Shown in pieces: positions 1-6,356 of a stretch of DNA of 8,494 bases. Source of the stretch: Deltaproteobacteria bacterium (lineage in GTDB: Bacteria; Desulfobacterota; Binatia; DP-6); assembly GCA_005879245.1 (NCBI GenBank), contig VBLA01000195.1, forward strand, positions 1 through 8,494. Direction: 5' to 3'. Numbering within the stretch: the stretch's first letter is position 1; the number at the start of each line of letters is the position of its first letter. The notes under the pieces were generated by a model. The model saw only the letters and a list, made by a program, of their open reading frames with translations, did not search any database and was not told the DNA's origin. The translations under genes and the position numbers were made by a program.

Positions 1-301
1 AGTAGAAGACCTCCACCGGGAAGTTATCCGGGAAGGAGAGCGGGAGCGTCGGATCCGGCAGCCCGAGCGCCGGGTTGCAGACCACGTCCAGGCAGGGTGC
101 CAACGCGAGCGCGGTCGAGTCCTGATAGTATGTCGGGAACCCGTTGGCGGGGTCGATCGGGCCGAAACCCGCGAGGGGAACCGCACAGACGACGGGCGCG
201 GGAGGCGCCGGGGGCGCCTTCGCTGCCTCCGCACGTGGTGCCGCTCCCTGGGTGAGAAGAATGGCAAGACAGCATGCCGATATCTGGATCCTAGCTTTCA
301 T
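1..301 (-). CDS. Secreted protein of unknown function, N-terminal part (cut by left edge)
   Basis: The frame is open from ATG at 301 to the left edge, giving 100 codons with no stop. The start is backed by a strong Shine-Dalgarno AAAGGAG (308-314) six bases upstream. Residues 1-25 look like a Sec signal peptide: Lys3 and Arg4, then a hydrophobic stretch ISACCLAILL and small residues up to APRAEA. A short Ala/Pro-rich linker follows, then the motif AGFGPIDPANGFPTYYQDS and a segment with two cysteines (LAPCLDVVCNPALG). I associate the PxDPANGFPxxYQDS motif with uncharacterised secreted proteins of high-GC environmental deltaproteobacteria that often carry beta-sandwich domains later on; that is recall, not a search. 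The product is probably exported to the periplasm or surface. The enzymatic or structural role cannot be told from this part. Confidence 0.72.
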   Translation of the reverse strand, partial: MKARIQISACCLAILLTQGAAPRAEAAKAPPAPPAPVVCAVPLAGFGPIDPANGFPTYYQDSTALALAPCLDVVCNPALGLPDPTLPLSFPDNFPVEVFY

Positions 302-313
302 CGACTTCTCCTT

Positions 314-331
314 TCGCACGCGAACGTGCGA
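314..331 (-). promoter_or_regulatory. Perfect stem-loop abutting the RBS of the left-edge secreted protein
   Basis: TCGCACG (314-320) and CGTGCGA (325-331) form a perfect 7-bp inverted repeat with a 4-base loop, read as TTCG on the minus strand. It ends on the first base of the Shine-Dalgarno AAAGGAG. In the mRNA it would sit directly against the ribosome binding site, so it could modulate translation or mRNA stability. It could equally be a dyad operator for a dimeric repressor. Only the symmetry and its position are seen; the role is inferred. Confidence 0.4.
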
Positions 332-471
332 GTTGCTTCGGAGCCGCCGGCGCCCCGTCTGCCAAACTACAAGAGCAAGACGAGGGCCCGACTCCACGTG
401 GCGTGGATCCACACAACTTCCGCCGGCGCATGATCGCCCTGGGCCAATGGACGCAGCGCGTTAGGCGATTT

Positions 472-488
472 GCCCCAAATCTGGGGGC
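472..488 (-). terminator. Weak stem-loop downstream of the HTH gene
   Basis: GCCCC (472-476) pairs with GGGGC (484-488) across a 7-base loop, and AGCGCG (455-460) can alternatively pair with CGCGCT (488-493). It lies about 40 bases past the stop of the HTH gene on the minus strand. There is no T tract after it, so it is not a classical intrinsic terminator. It may be a 3' stabilising hairpin or chance structure in GC-rich DNA. The rest of the 228-base gap (302-529) holds two small palindromes, CCACGTGG (394-401) and GTGGATCCAC (403-412), and no credible gene. Confidence 0.2.
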
Positions 489-529
489 GCGCTCAGGCAG
501 GGGTCTGAGGACGGGCGTTTCGCATCAGC

Positions 530-847
530 TCACAGGCGGCAGCTGTGTTTGGTCGAGAACTGCTCCAGCTCCCGCCAGGCGAGCCTGCTCGGTAGAACGT
601 GGCCATTCTCCCACCGGTTGAGGGTCGATAAGGTCACGCCGAGCGCGCGCGCGAGTTCTTCCTGAGTCATGCGCAGGCGGCAGCGCCACGAACGGATCAT
701 CTCGGCGGCTTCGGGCAGTGCGCCGCTGCGGCCCGGCTCGAGTTCGCGGCGAGCATCCCTCGCGGCCGGTAGGCCGTCAGGCAATCCAGGGGTCCCAGAC
801 CACCTCGGCGCTGGGGTGACATGATTCCACGAGACGGTTCTTGCCAT
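530..847 (-). CDS. Small XRE-type helix-turn-helix DNA-binding protein
   Basis: The predicted product is 105 residues. The C-terminal half is a clear XRE/HTH_3-type helix-turn-helix: IRSWRCRLRMTQEELARALG (51-70), then VTLSTLNRWENG (71-82), with helix 2 TQEELARALG and recognition helix TLSTLNRWENG. The WENG..LPSRLAWREL continuation is common in small HTH proteins of high-GC environmental bacteria. Residues 1-49 are rich in Pro, Gly and Arg with no recognised fold. The ATG at 847 is chosen because AGGA (854-857) lies six bases upstream. An ATG at 871 would add eight residues with a poorer RBS, and an ATG at 700 would leave a bare 56-residue HTH with almost no RBS. It is probably a transcription regulator, perhaps autoregulatory. 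No toxin-like partner gene lies beside it, so an antitoxin role is not supported. Confidence 0.75.
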   Translation of the reverse strand: MARTVSWNHVTPAPRWSGTPGLPDGLPAARDARRELEPGRSGALPEAAEMIRSWRCRLRMTQEELARALGVTLSTLNRWENGHVLPSRLAWRELEQFSTKHSCRL

Positions 848-872
848 TTGCTGTCCTTGCTCTTGGGGCATC

Positions 873-900
873 ACCCCGGCGGCATTTCGCCCGTCGGGGT
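873..900 (-). promoter_or_regulatory. Stem-loop 1 in the HTH-gene leader
   Basis: ACCCCGGCGG (873-882) pairs with CCGTCGGGGT (891-900): ten pairs including one G-T wobble, with an 8-base loop. It lies about 15 bases upstream of the Shine-Dalgarno (854-857) of the HTH gene and directly before the alternative ATG at 869-871. No T tract follows on either strand, so it is unlikely to be an intrinsic terminator. It could be a structured leader element affecting translation of the HTH gene. Confidence 0.4.
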
Positions 901-918
901 ATGGTCCCAGGCGTGAGC

Positions 919-946
919 TGTATGCTCCGCCCAAGCGGGACATACA
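919..946. promoter_or_regulatory. Near-perfect 28-base palindrome between the HTH and methyltransferase genes
   Basis: TGTATG (919-924) pairs with CATACA (941-946). After one C-A mismatch the pairing continues T-G, C-G, C-G, G-C, C-G to a 4-base CCAA loop (931-934). It lies 72 bases upstream of the HTH start codon and about 140 bases upstream of the methyltransferase start. The TGTATG/CATACA outer arms suit a dimeric repressor site, and the whole can also fold as an RNA hairpin. Which applies, and which protein binds, is not shown by the sequence; the adjacent HTH protein is the obvious candidate. Confidence 0.4.
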
Positions 947-993
947 ACGAATGACGCAGCGTGTCCACCAGAGAAACATACTAAGAAAGTACC

Positions 994-1029
994 TAGCAGA
1001 TGCTGTGTGGATGGCCTTAGCAGAGGCTG
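994..1029. repeat. Short direct repeat in the HTH/methyltransferase intergenic region
   Basis: TAGCAGATGCTG (994-1005) is repeated as TAGCAGAGGCTG (1018-1029), 11 of 12 bases identical with a 24-base period, a little over two helical turns. The first copy contains the dyad AGCAGATGCT. The stretch around 940-1010 is visibly less GC-rich than the flanking genes, as expected of a promoter or operator region. The 240-base gap between the divergent genes (848-1087) should hold both promoters, but I cannot place convincing -35/-10 pairs. Confidence 0.3.
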
Positions 1030-1087
1030 GGAGGGGGGTCCTGCATGGGTCCTTCCCCGTACGGATATGCGATAGAACGTCCCGGCC

Positions 1088-1894
1088 GTGCGCATCGAGC
1101 CGATCGAGGATGCCGGCGACGCGCGCCTCGGCGATTACCGCGCGGGGGGCGCCAGCGCCGGCGGCCACCGGGACGGGGTCTTCATCGCGGAGGGCCGCGT
1201 GGTCGTGCGCGCGCTGCTTGCGGCCGAGCGCTTCCGGGCGCGCTCGGTGCTGGTCACGCCCGCTGCGCTCGCTGGGCTCCGGGACGCGCTCCAGACGGCC
1301 TCCGAGATCCCGGTCTACCTGGCGAGCCCGGCCGTCCTCCGGAGCACGGTCGGCTACCGCTTCTCCCGGGGCTGCCTCGCGGCGGGGGAGGCGGGCCCGA
1401 CGGGCTCGCTCGAGGCGATCGTCGCCGCGCGGCCGCGCCTGCTCGTGGTCCTCGACCGCGTCACCGATCCGGACAACGTGGGCGCCGTCTTTCGCGGCGC
1501 GCGGGCCTTCGGCGCGGGTGGCGTCCTGCTGGCACCCGGGACCTGTGACCCGCTCTACCGGAAGGCGATCCGAGTCTCGATGGGCGCGGTGCTCGCGGTG
1601 CCGTACGCGGAGATGCCGGCCTGGCCCGGGGAGCTCGGGCGGGTCCGGGCGGCGGGCTTCACCATCGTCGCGCTCACGCCGCGAGGGGACGTCGAGCTCG
1701 GGGAGCTCGGGTCGGCGCGCCCGCTGCCGGAGCGCGTCGCCCTCGTCATCGGCAGCGAGTCGACAGGAGTCGGCGACGCGGTGCTGCGCGCGGCCGATCT
1801 CCGCGTGCGCATCGCGATGGCGCCGGGCGTGGACTCCCTGAACCTCGCCGCTGCGGCGGCGATCGCGCTCCACCGCCTTCGCCGCCCCGGCTGA
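1088..1894 (+). CDS. SpoU/TrmH-family RNA 2'-O-ribose methyltransferase
   Basis: The 268-residue product has all three SpoU motifs of the SPOUT (alpha/beta knot) class. Motif 1 is DPDNVGAVFRGARAFG (127-142), with Asn130 and the probable catalytic Arg136. Motif 2 is LVIGSESTGV (219-228). Motif 3 is IAMAPGVDSLNLAAAAAI (242-259), the S-adenosylmethionine-binding knot. Residues about 28-100 (GVFIAEGRVVVRALL onward) look like the L30e-like substrate-binding domain found in TrmH/RlmB-type enzymes. It is expected to methylate a ribose 2'-OH in tRNA or rRNA in the cytoplasm; the exact nucleotide cannot be assigned. The GTG at 1088 is the first possible start after an in-frame stop (1073-1075), has no visible Shine-Dalgarno, and gives a family-like N-terminus (RIEPIEDAGDARLGDYR). 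Its stop is one base from the end of the convergent lipoprotein gene. Confidence 0.92.
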   Translation: MRIEPIEDAGDARLGDYRAGGASAGGHRDGVFIAEGRVVVRALLAAERFRARSVLVTPAALAGLRDALQTASEIPVYLASPAVLRSTVGYRFSRGCLAAGEAGPTGSLEAIVAARPRLLVVLDRVTDPDNVGAVFRGARAFGAGGVLLAPGTCDPLYRKAIRVSMGAVLAVPYAEMPAWPGELGRVRAAGFTIVALTPRGDVELGELGSARPLPERVALVIGSESTGVGDAVLRAADLRVRIAMAPGVDSLNLAAAAAIALHRLRRPG

Positions 1895-1895
1895 C

Positions 1896-2348
1896 CTAGG
1901 GCTCGATCTCGAACGTCTTCTTGGCAGCCGAGTCGCCGTCGAGCCGTACCTCGAAGCTGTAGCGGCCAACCGGCCACCCGTCGGGCTGCGAGACGTGGAA
2001 CTCCGTCACCAGGTGCCCGGGGATGGCGAGCTTCTGGGTGGACGCGTCGACGACCTGCCCGTCGTCACGCGTGAAGCGTCCCTGCACCACGAGCGCGGGG
2101 GCCTCGCCCTCCAGGATGATCGACGCGTAGACCGTGTCGCCCGGTTTGAAGATGACGGTGGCGTCGTACATCGTCTTGTCGTCGTTGACCGAGCGGCCGA
2201 GCTCGAGGCTCGTCACCCGGACGTTCGCCGCCGGCCCGGCCGCGGTGGTCGGCGTCATGACCGATTGGGGCTCCTCCGACGGGCCGCAACTCACCGTCGC
2301 GAGCCCCACGATCAAGGATGCGACCACGGCGAAGAGACGATTCCTCAT
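1896..2348 (-). CDS. Small lipoprotein with a predicted beta-sandwich domain
   Basis: The 150-residue product starts RNRLFAVVASLIVGLATVSC, a type II signal peptide: basic start, hydrophobic core, and lipobox ATVSC with Cys21 as the lipidation site. A Pro/Thr/Ala-rich tether (22-41) follows. Residues about 42-150 alternate hydrophobic residues as in beta strands and contain FKPGDTVYASIILEG (67-81) and PDGWPVGRYSFEVRLDGD (122-139). That layout recalls Ig-like or accessory beta-sandwich domains of many bacterial lipoproteins; function is unknown. The ATG at 2348 is chosen over 2354 because AAAGGAG (2355-2361) lies six bases from 2348 but directly touches 2354. Residue 22 is Gly rather than Asp, so outer-membrane sorting is plausible. 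The gene is divergent from the hydrolase gene by 183 bases and convergent with the methyltransferase. Confidence 0.85.
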   Translation of the reverse strand: MRNRLFAVVASLIVGLATVSCGPSEEPQSVMTPTTAAGPAANVRVTSLELGRSVNDDKTMYDATVIFKPGDTVYASIILEGEAPALVVQGRFTRDDGQVVDASTQKLAIPGHLVTEFHVSQPDGWPVGRYSFEVRLDGDSAAKKTFEIEP

Positions 2349-2531
2349 CCGCATCTCCTTTGACGCTGGCATGTCAGGCGTGCGGCGGCGCCTCCTCGAG
2401 GGGCCATGGCGTACGACGAACCGAGATCTGCCCCGGGCCGTGCCACCGCTGCAACCCCCCGGGCGAACGACGCCCCCCGTGAGCGACTGCCACGGTGGAA
2501 GGCGCACGCGCGCGTCTGTTATGGACCCGCC

Positions 2532-3392
2532 ATGAGCATACGGCTTGCGAACCTGCGGGGACGCGCCACCCTCGTGGTGGGTGAAGGGCTGGTCGACGTC
2601 GAGGAGCGCTCGGGGCGCCGCTTCAGCGCCGATCCGATGGCCGCGATGCGGGACTGGGCCCCGCTCGCGGACTGGGCGCGGGGACTCCGCGCGGGCGACG
2701 CGACGGCGGTGCTCCGCACCGAAGAGCTCGGCCCCCCCGTGCCGCGACCGGCCAAGGTCTTCGCCATCGGCGTCAACTACCGCGCCCACGTGGCGGAGGC
2801 GGGGATGGAGCTTCCGAAGACGCCCATGGTCTTCACCAAGTTCCCGAGCTGCCTCGCCGGGCCGAGCGCCGACGTCGTCCTGTCCTCGGCCTTCGTCGAC
2901 TGGGAGGTGGAGCTCGTCGTCGTGGTCGGGCGCGGCGGGTGGCACATCCCGGAGGAGCGGGCGCTCGAGCACGTCGCCGGCTACTGCGTCGGCCAGGACA
3001 TCTCGGACCGCCGGCTCCAGTTCAGCGACAAGCCGCCGCAGTTCTGTCTCGGGAAGTCGCTCGACGGCTTCGGTCCGACCGGGCCCGCCGTGGTCTCGCT
3101 CGACGAGTTCGCGGATCCGAACGACCTCGCGCTCACCTGCGACGTGGCGGGAGAGCGCATGCAGGACGCGCGGACGAGCGACATGATCTTCGGCGTGCCG
3201 ACGCTGGTCGCCTACCTCGCGCGGCACTGCACGCTCGAGCCCGGGGACTTGATCTTCACGGGCACGCCGAGCGGCGTCGGCTCGACGCGGAATCCGCGCC
3301 GCTATCTGCGGGCGGACGAGGAGATCGTCAGCACGATCGAGCGGATCGGGACCCTCCGCAACCGGTGCGTGTCGGAGGCCGTGGAGCGCTAA
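2532..3392 (+). CDS. Fumarylacetoacetate hydrolase family protein
   Basis: The 286-residue product has the FAH-family C-terminal fold. Visible landmarks are NYRAHVAE (82-89) with the HxxE pair His86/Glu89, FTKFPSCLAGPSADVVL (101-117), DWEVELVVVVG (123-133) with metal ligands Glu125 and Glu127, GQDISDRRLQ (154-163) with metal ligand Asp156, GKSLDGF (174-180) with Lys175, and the closing IFTGTPSGVG (241-250). These residues hold Mg2+ or Mn2+ in family members, which cleave or hydrate beta-diketo and 2-oxo acids in aromatic, sugar-acid or oxaloacetate metabolism. The substrate cannot be assigned, and no pathway genes flank it. Residues 1-70 form the short variable N-terminal domain. The ATG at 2532 has no strong Shine-Dalgarno but gives the family's usual length. 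The stop overlaps the end of the convergent membrane-protein gene by four bases. Confidence 0.93.
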   Translation: MSIRLANLRGRATLVVGEGLVDVEERSGRRFSADPMAAMRDWAPLADWARGLRAGDATAVLRTEELGPPVPRPAKVFAIGVNYRAHVAEAGMELPKTPMVFTKFPSCLAGPSADVVLSSAFVDWEVELVVVVGRGGWHIPEERALEHVAGYCVGQDISDRRLQFSDKPPQFCLGKSLDGFGPTGPAVVSLDEFADPNDLALTCDVAGERMQDARTSDMIFGVPTLVAYLARHCTLEPGDLIFTGTPSGVGSTRNPRRYLRADEEIVSTIERIGTLRNRCVSEAVER

Positions 3393-5003
3393 CCGCCCCT
3401 GCGCCCTCGTTTCCGCCGCTCGCCCAGACGGAATTGCCGGAAGCGCCCGGGTGGTGAGTCGCCGACCGGGGCCAGACGGAAGTGTCGTTTGAGCTTGCGC
3501 CACGCCGGCGCGAAGACGTCGCGGCACGAGGTGTCGAGGTCGATGAGCTGCCCGGGCTCGAGCGTGCCGAGGACATGGCGCAGGTCCACGACCGGCACCG
3601 TGACGTATCGGGGGTGAGGCACGCCGAACGCGACGACGCGGGCGCGGAAGGCCGCATGTCCGAGGTGCAGGTAAAGCCGTTCGAGCACCCCGATCGGGTT
3701 GGTGAAACTCTCCGTGGGACAAGCCTGACCGTGGAGGACCACGACCCGCTCGCCGGCCCGCGCCCGTCGCGCCAGCCCCTCGGCCCAGGCGACCGCCGGG
3801 CGGTCAACGAGCCCAACGCTTTCGGCCGAGAAGACGCCCGGCAGCGTGAAGGCATTCGGCCCGCGCGGCGCCGTGACGAAGCGGGCGAGACCCCAGAGCG
3901 CCCACACGTTGCCGGCCAGGAGCACCGTGATCAGCAGCCCGCGGACCAAAGCCCTCCCGTTCCTCCCGGCGGCGAGCACGGCCGCCACGCTGAAACCATC
4001 GACGAGCAGGAACCGCCTCGCCCGCAGGAGATCTTCCCCACCCCGCTGCCAGAAGGAGGACGAGGCCCAGCTGGAAGGCCCACGTCGCCACGAGCACCGC
4101 CCGCGCGGGCCCCGCCCACCAGAGCGCGAGCACGCCGGCCACGGCGAGGACCGGCACGATGAGGGGCGGATTCCCGGTCATGGCCTGCGCAAGCCTCGCC
4201 ACACCCTCGGGGAGAAGTGGCCAGGCATGCAACAGGCCCACGCCCGCCCCCGCGTTGCCCCGTCCGAAGGCGATCATGTTCGAGGTCGGCCAGAGCCACA
4301 CGACCGCCACCTGCTGGGTGGCACCCGTCACGGCCCACGCGAGTCGGCGGAACCACCCCGCCTCCGGTGCCAGGGCGGCCGCGAGGACCAGCGTCGTGCC
4401 GGCGGTCTTGCCGAGCTCGTAGCCGTGCCAGGGAAGCTCCCAGACCAGCGCGAGGGCGGGCAGCGTCACCCACCACCGCCGGAAGCCTCGCGCGAATACG
4501 ATCGCGAGCGCCAGCGCATGCGGAAGCATGCCGGCTCCCCACGGATACCCCTCGACGGCATACGAGAGGAGGGCGGGGGACGCACCCCACGCGAGGAGGG
4601 CCAGCGTCCATCCCCGCGCGGACCGGAGCGGCCATCCCATGGCGACGAGAAGCAGGACGAGCGTCGCCATCCAGGCGAGGAAGACGACGAGGGGTTGCCA
4701 GAAGAGCCCGGGCCACCAGAGCGTGAGCGCTCCCGGGACGAGCCCGTACGGCACGCTGTAGGCAGCCGGCGGCAGCCAGAACGTCCGCACCTGGACGAGC
4801 GTCTCCCGCAAGGCCGCCCAGGGCCCCCGCGTCGCGAGCAGATCCTGCCCCTGGGCCGTGAGCAGCAGATCCCAGCCGGGAACATCGACCCCGCGGAACC
4901 ACACCCGGACGACCAGGTTCCCGACGACGCTGGCGAGCGCCAGGATGAAGAGCCCGCGGTCGAGGCGGCCCTCGCCGCGCGCGGGATGCGTCTCCGGTGC
5001 TAT
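3389..5003 (-). CDS. Polytopic membrane protein with a C-terminal soluble domain; reading frame broken by a single-base shift
   Basis: Two minus-strand frames together encode one protein of about 537 residues. Frame one covers about 1-320 (TM1 GLFILALASVVGNLVVRVWF, then several more helices up to WAFQLGLVLLLAAG). Frame two covers about 321-537 (GEDLLRARRFLLVDGFSVAA, last helix GLLITVLLAGNVWALWGLARF, then about 160 soluble residues with two cysteines in HGQACPTE and DTSCRD). The switch falls at GGGGTGGGG (4036-4044); dropping one G joins them as LAAG-GEDLL. I count roughly nine or ten membrane segments. The layout resembles GT-C-type glycosyltransferases (TM1, then a loop with aspartates, GVDVPGWD), but no diagnostic motif is clear. 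No ATG, GTG or TTG precedes TM1; the best start is ATA at 5003, seven bases after GGGGAG and overlapping the upstream TAG as ATAG. It follows the SGNH hydrolase gene directly, so the two are probably cotranscribed. It is either a pseudogene or an intact gene with a sequence error. Confidence 0.65.
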
Positions 5004-6214
5004 GGGTCGACTCCCCTCGATGCGGCTTCCGGAAGGGTGAGGATGCGCGCGGCCAGGGCCTCGGCCACTCGCTGGTTGGCCTCGCGGTCGAGGTGCACCC
5101 AGCTCGTGAGGTGGTCCCGATCCGGGTCGAGGATCTGGATGACGTCGACGAAGTCGACGCTGTTGGCCGCGGCCCACTCCCGCAGATCGCGCATGATCCG
5201 GGCGTGGATCAGGAAGATGCCGCCGAAATGGGCTTCCACCAGGCGACGGACCAGCCGCGGCGTCCTCGGATCGTTGGGGTCATCCGTACCGCGAACCAGC
5301 GTGCGCCACTCCGAGCCCTCCGCGCCCGGCCGGAGGCTCTCCTGCACGAGCTCCACGTCATCCTCGAAGCGGAGTCCCCGCATCTGCTCCCGCTCCACAT
5401 GTTCCGACTTTGCCTGGTGGCTGGCGACGATCAGGTGAGCGCCGGCGCGGCGGCAGTCGTCCCGGAGAGCGGCCGCGTTGGCGAGGAACCGCTCACTCGC
5501 CCCCGCCGCAACCTGGTCGCTCCACGCGTCCGCCGGCAGCCCACCCAGCGACGGTCGCAGCTGGTTCACCAGCTCGACGAGCATGAGCCTCCGTCCGAGG
5601 ACGCCCCAGAGCCCACCGTACGCGGTCCCCATGAACGCCGCCTTGGCGTCGTTGACGCCCTCGTAGAGCGTCACGAAGTCCGGCCGGAGCTCCACTCCCT
5701 CCGCCCGGAACATCGACACGATCTCGGTCGTCGTCGCGTGGGGGATGGCGAAGTTGATCACCTCGAAGCGAGCCGTCCCCGCAGCACGTCGGTTGAGGAT
5801 CTCCTCCAGGAGATGCGGGTACGTCTCGTCGTCGCGGTTGCCGAAGCCAAAGGTGGAGGACGCTCCCAGGGTGAGGACGCGGAGCACGTCCGGCGGCTTC
5901 TCGGTCGAGAAATCCGGCCCGCGAAATCCGTGATTGTTGATCCGGATGGGGAACCGCCCCCGATCGTCGACGCCCCACTTCACCTCGCGGGGGAAGTACT
6001 TCGTGTACCCCTCCCGGGCGTCGTCGTGGACCTGCATGTCCTGGCGGGGGAGGGACGGGAGGGTGACGTTCCGGTGCCAGGGCGTACCGTAGAGGAGTGC
6101 ACGGGGACCGGCTGACCTCGCGAAGAAGAGTCGGGCGCCCACCTCGAGTGAGACGGCCGTCACCGCGAGGAAGAGACAGAACCCGAGCAGACGGCGGATC
6201 GCCCGCACCTTCAT
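5000..6214 (-). CDS. Membrane-anchored SGNH/GDSL-family hydrolase
   Basis: The 404-residue product has one N-terminal membrane segment (LLGFCLFLAVTAVSLEVGA, 9-27), so the catalytic domain should be periplasmic. The segment RINNHGFRGPDF (91-102) precedes the SGNH domain as in many anchored family members. Block I is VLTLGASSTFGFG (113-125), nucleophile Ser119. Block II is VINFAIPHATTTE (152-164). Block III is YEGVNDA (184-190), Asn188. Block V is WVHLDREANQRVAEAL (372-387), His374. The family acts on esters or acetyl groups of lipids, glycans or peptidoglycan; the substrate is unknown. Two positions are odd: block II has Ala156 where Gly is usual, and the Asp three residues before the catalytic His is Ser371. 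The ATG at 6214 follows GGAG (6218-6221) at short spacing. The stop overlaps the presumed start of the downstream membrane-protein gene, suggesting translational coupling. Confidence 0.88.
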   Translation of the reverse strand: MKVRAIRRLLGFCLFLAVTAVSLEVGARLFFARSAGPRALLYGTPWHRNVTLPSLPRQDMQVHDDAREGYTKYFPREVKWGVDDRGRFPIRINNHGFRGPDFSTEKPPDVLRVLTLGASSTFGFGNRDDETYPHLLEEILNRRAAGTARFEVINFAIPHATTTEIVSMFRAEGVELRPDFVTLYEGVNDAKAAFMGTAYGGLWGVLGRRLMLVELVNQLRPSLGGLPADAWSDQVAAGASERFLANAAALRDDCRRAGAHLIVASHQAKSEHVEREQMRGLRFEDDVELVQESLRPGAEGSEWRTLVRGTDDPNDPRTPRLVRRLVEAHFGGIFLIHARIMRDLREWAAANSVDFVDVIQILDPDRDHLTSWVHLDREANQRVAEALAARILTLPEAASRGVDP

Positions 6215-6289
6215 TCACTCCGCACGACGCAGCTGCTCCGGTGGGACGCTACCACCGCGGGTATGGGCCAGCCAACGAATCCAGCGGCC

Positions 6290-6318
6290 TTGACGGCGTC
6301 GGGGGCGCGGCGGAGGAT
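6290..6318 (+). promoter_or_regulatory. Possible sigma70-type promoter for the Cys-rich S74 gene
   Basis: TTGACG (6290-6295) matches the -35 consensus at five of six positions. Seventeen bases on, GAGGAT (6313-6318) matches the -10 at only three of six. It lies in the 142-base gap between the divergent SGNH hydrolase and Cys-rich genes, about 40 bases before ATG 6357. The weak -10 in GC-rich DNA makes this tentative. Confidence 0.2.
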
Positions 6319-6356
6319 CGGGCCGTCCGTCCCGGGAAGCGGGCAAGGAGGTTGCC

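Noticed and set aside
873..946. Leader stem-loops as intrinsic terminators
   Set aside because: No T tract follows either hairpin on either strand.
951..1090. Possible short plus-strand gene starting MTQRVHQRNILRKY
   Set aside because: No RBS, and the frame runs on as a shadow of the methyltransferase gene. Its start region looks regulatory.
530..1894. Toxin-antitoxin or defence locus around the HTH gene
   Set aside because: The neighbours are a secreted protein and an RNA methyltransferase, neither a recognisable toxin or effector.
530..1969. Long minus-strand frame running across the methyltransferase gene into the HTH gene
   Set aside because: Only the last 105 codons read as a protein. 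The rest is Arg/Pro-rich sequence antisense to the SpoU gene, typical of GC-rich shadow frames.
1896..3722. Long minus-strand frame from inside the membrane-protein gene to the lipoprotein stop
   Set aside because: Only the part from 2348 onward has a signal peptide, RBS and protein-like composition. The upstream part is antisense to the FAH gene.
3846..5438. Plus-strand frame of 530 codons
   Set aside because: Low-complexity Arg/Glu/Pro content, antisense to coherent membrane and SGNH sequence with recognisable motifs.
4997..6115. Plus-strand frame of 372 codons antisense to the SGNH hydrolase
   Set aside because: No domain, no RBS of note, and the opposite strand carries the conserved SGNH blocks.
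3389..6214. AlgI/AlgJ-like O-acetylation pair
   Set aside because: The polytopic protein shows no MBOAT features such as the conserved His region, so this specific assignment is not supported.
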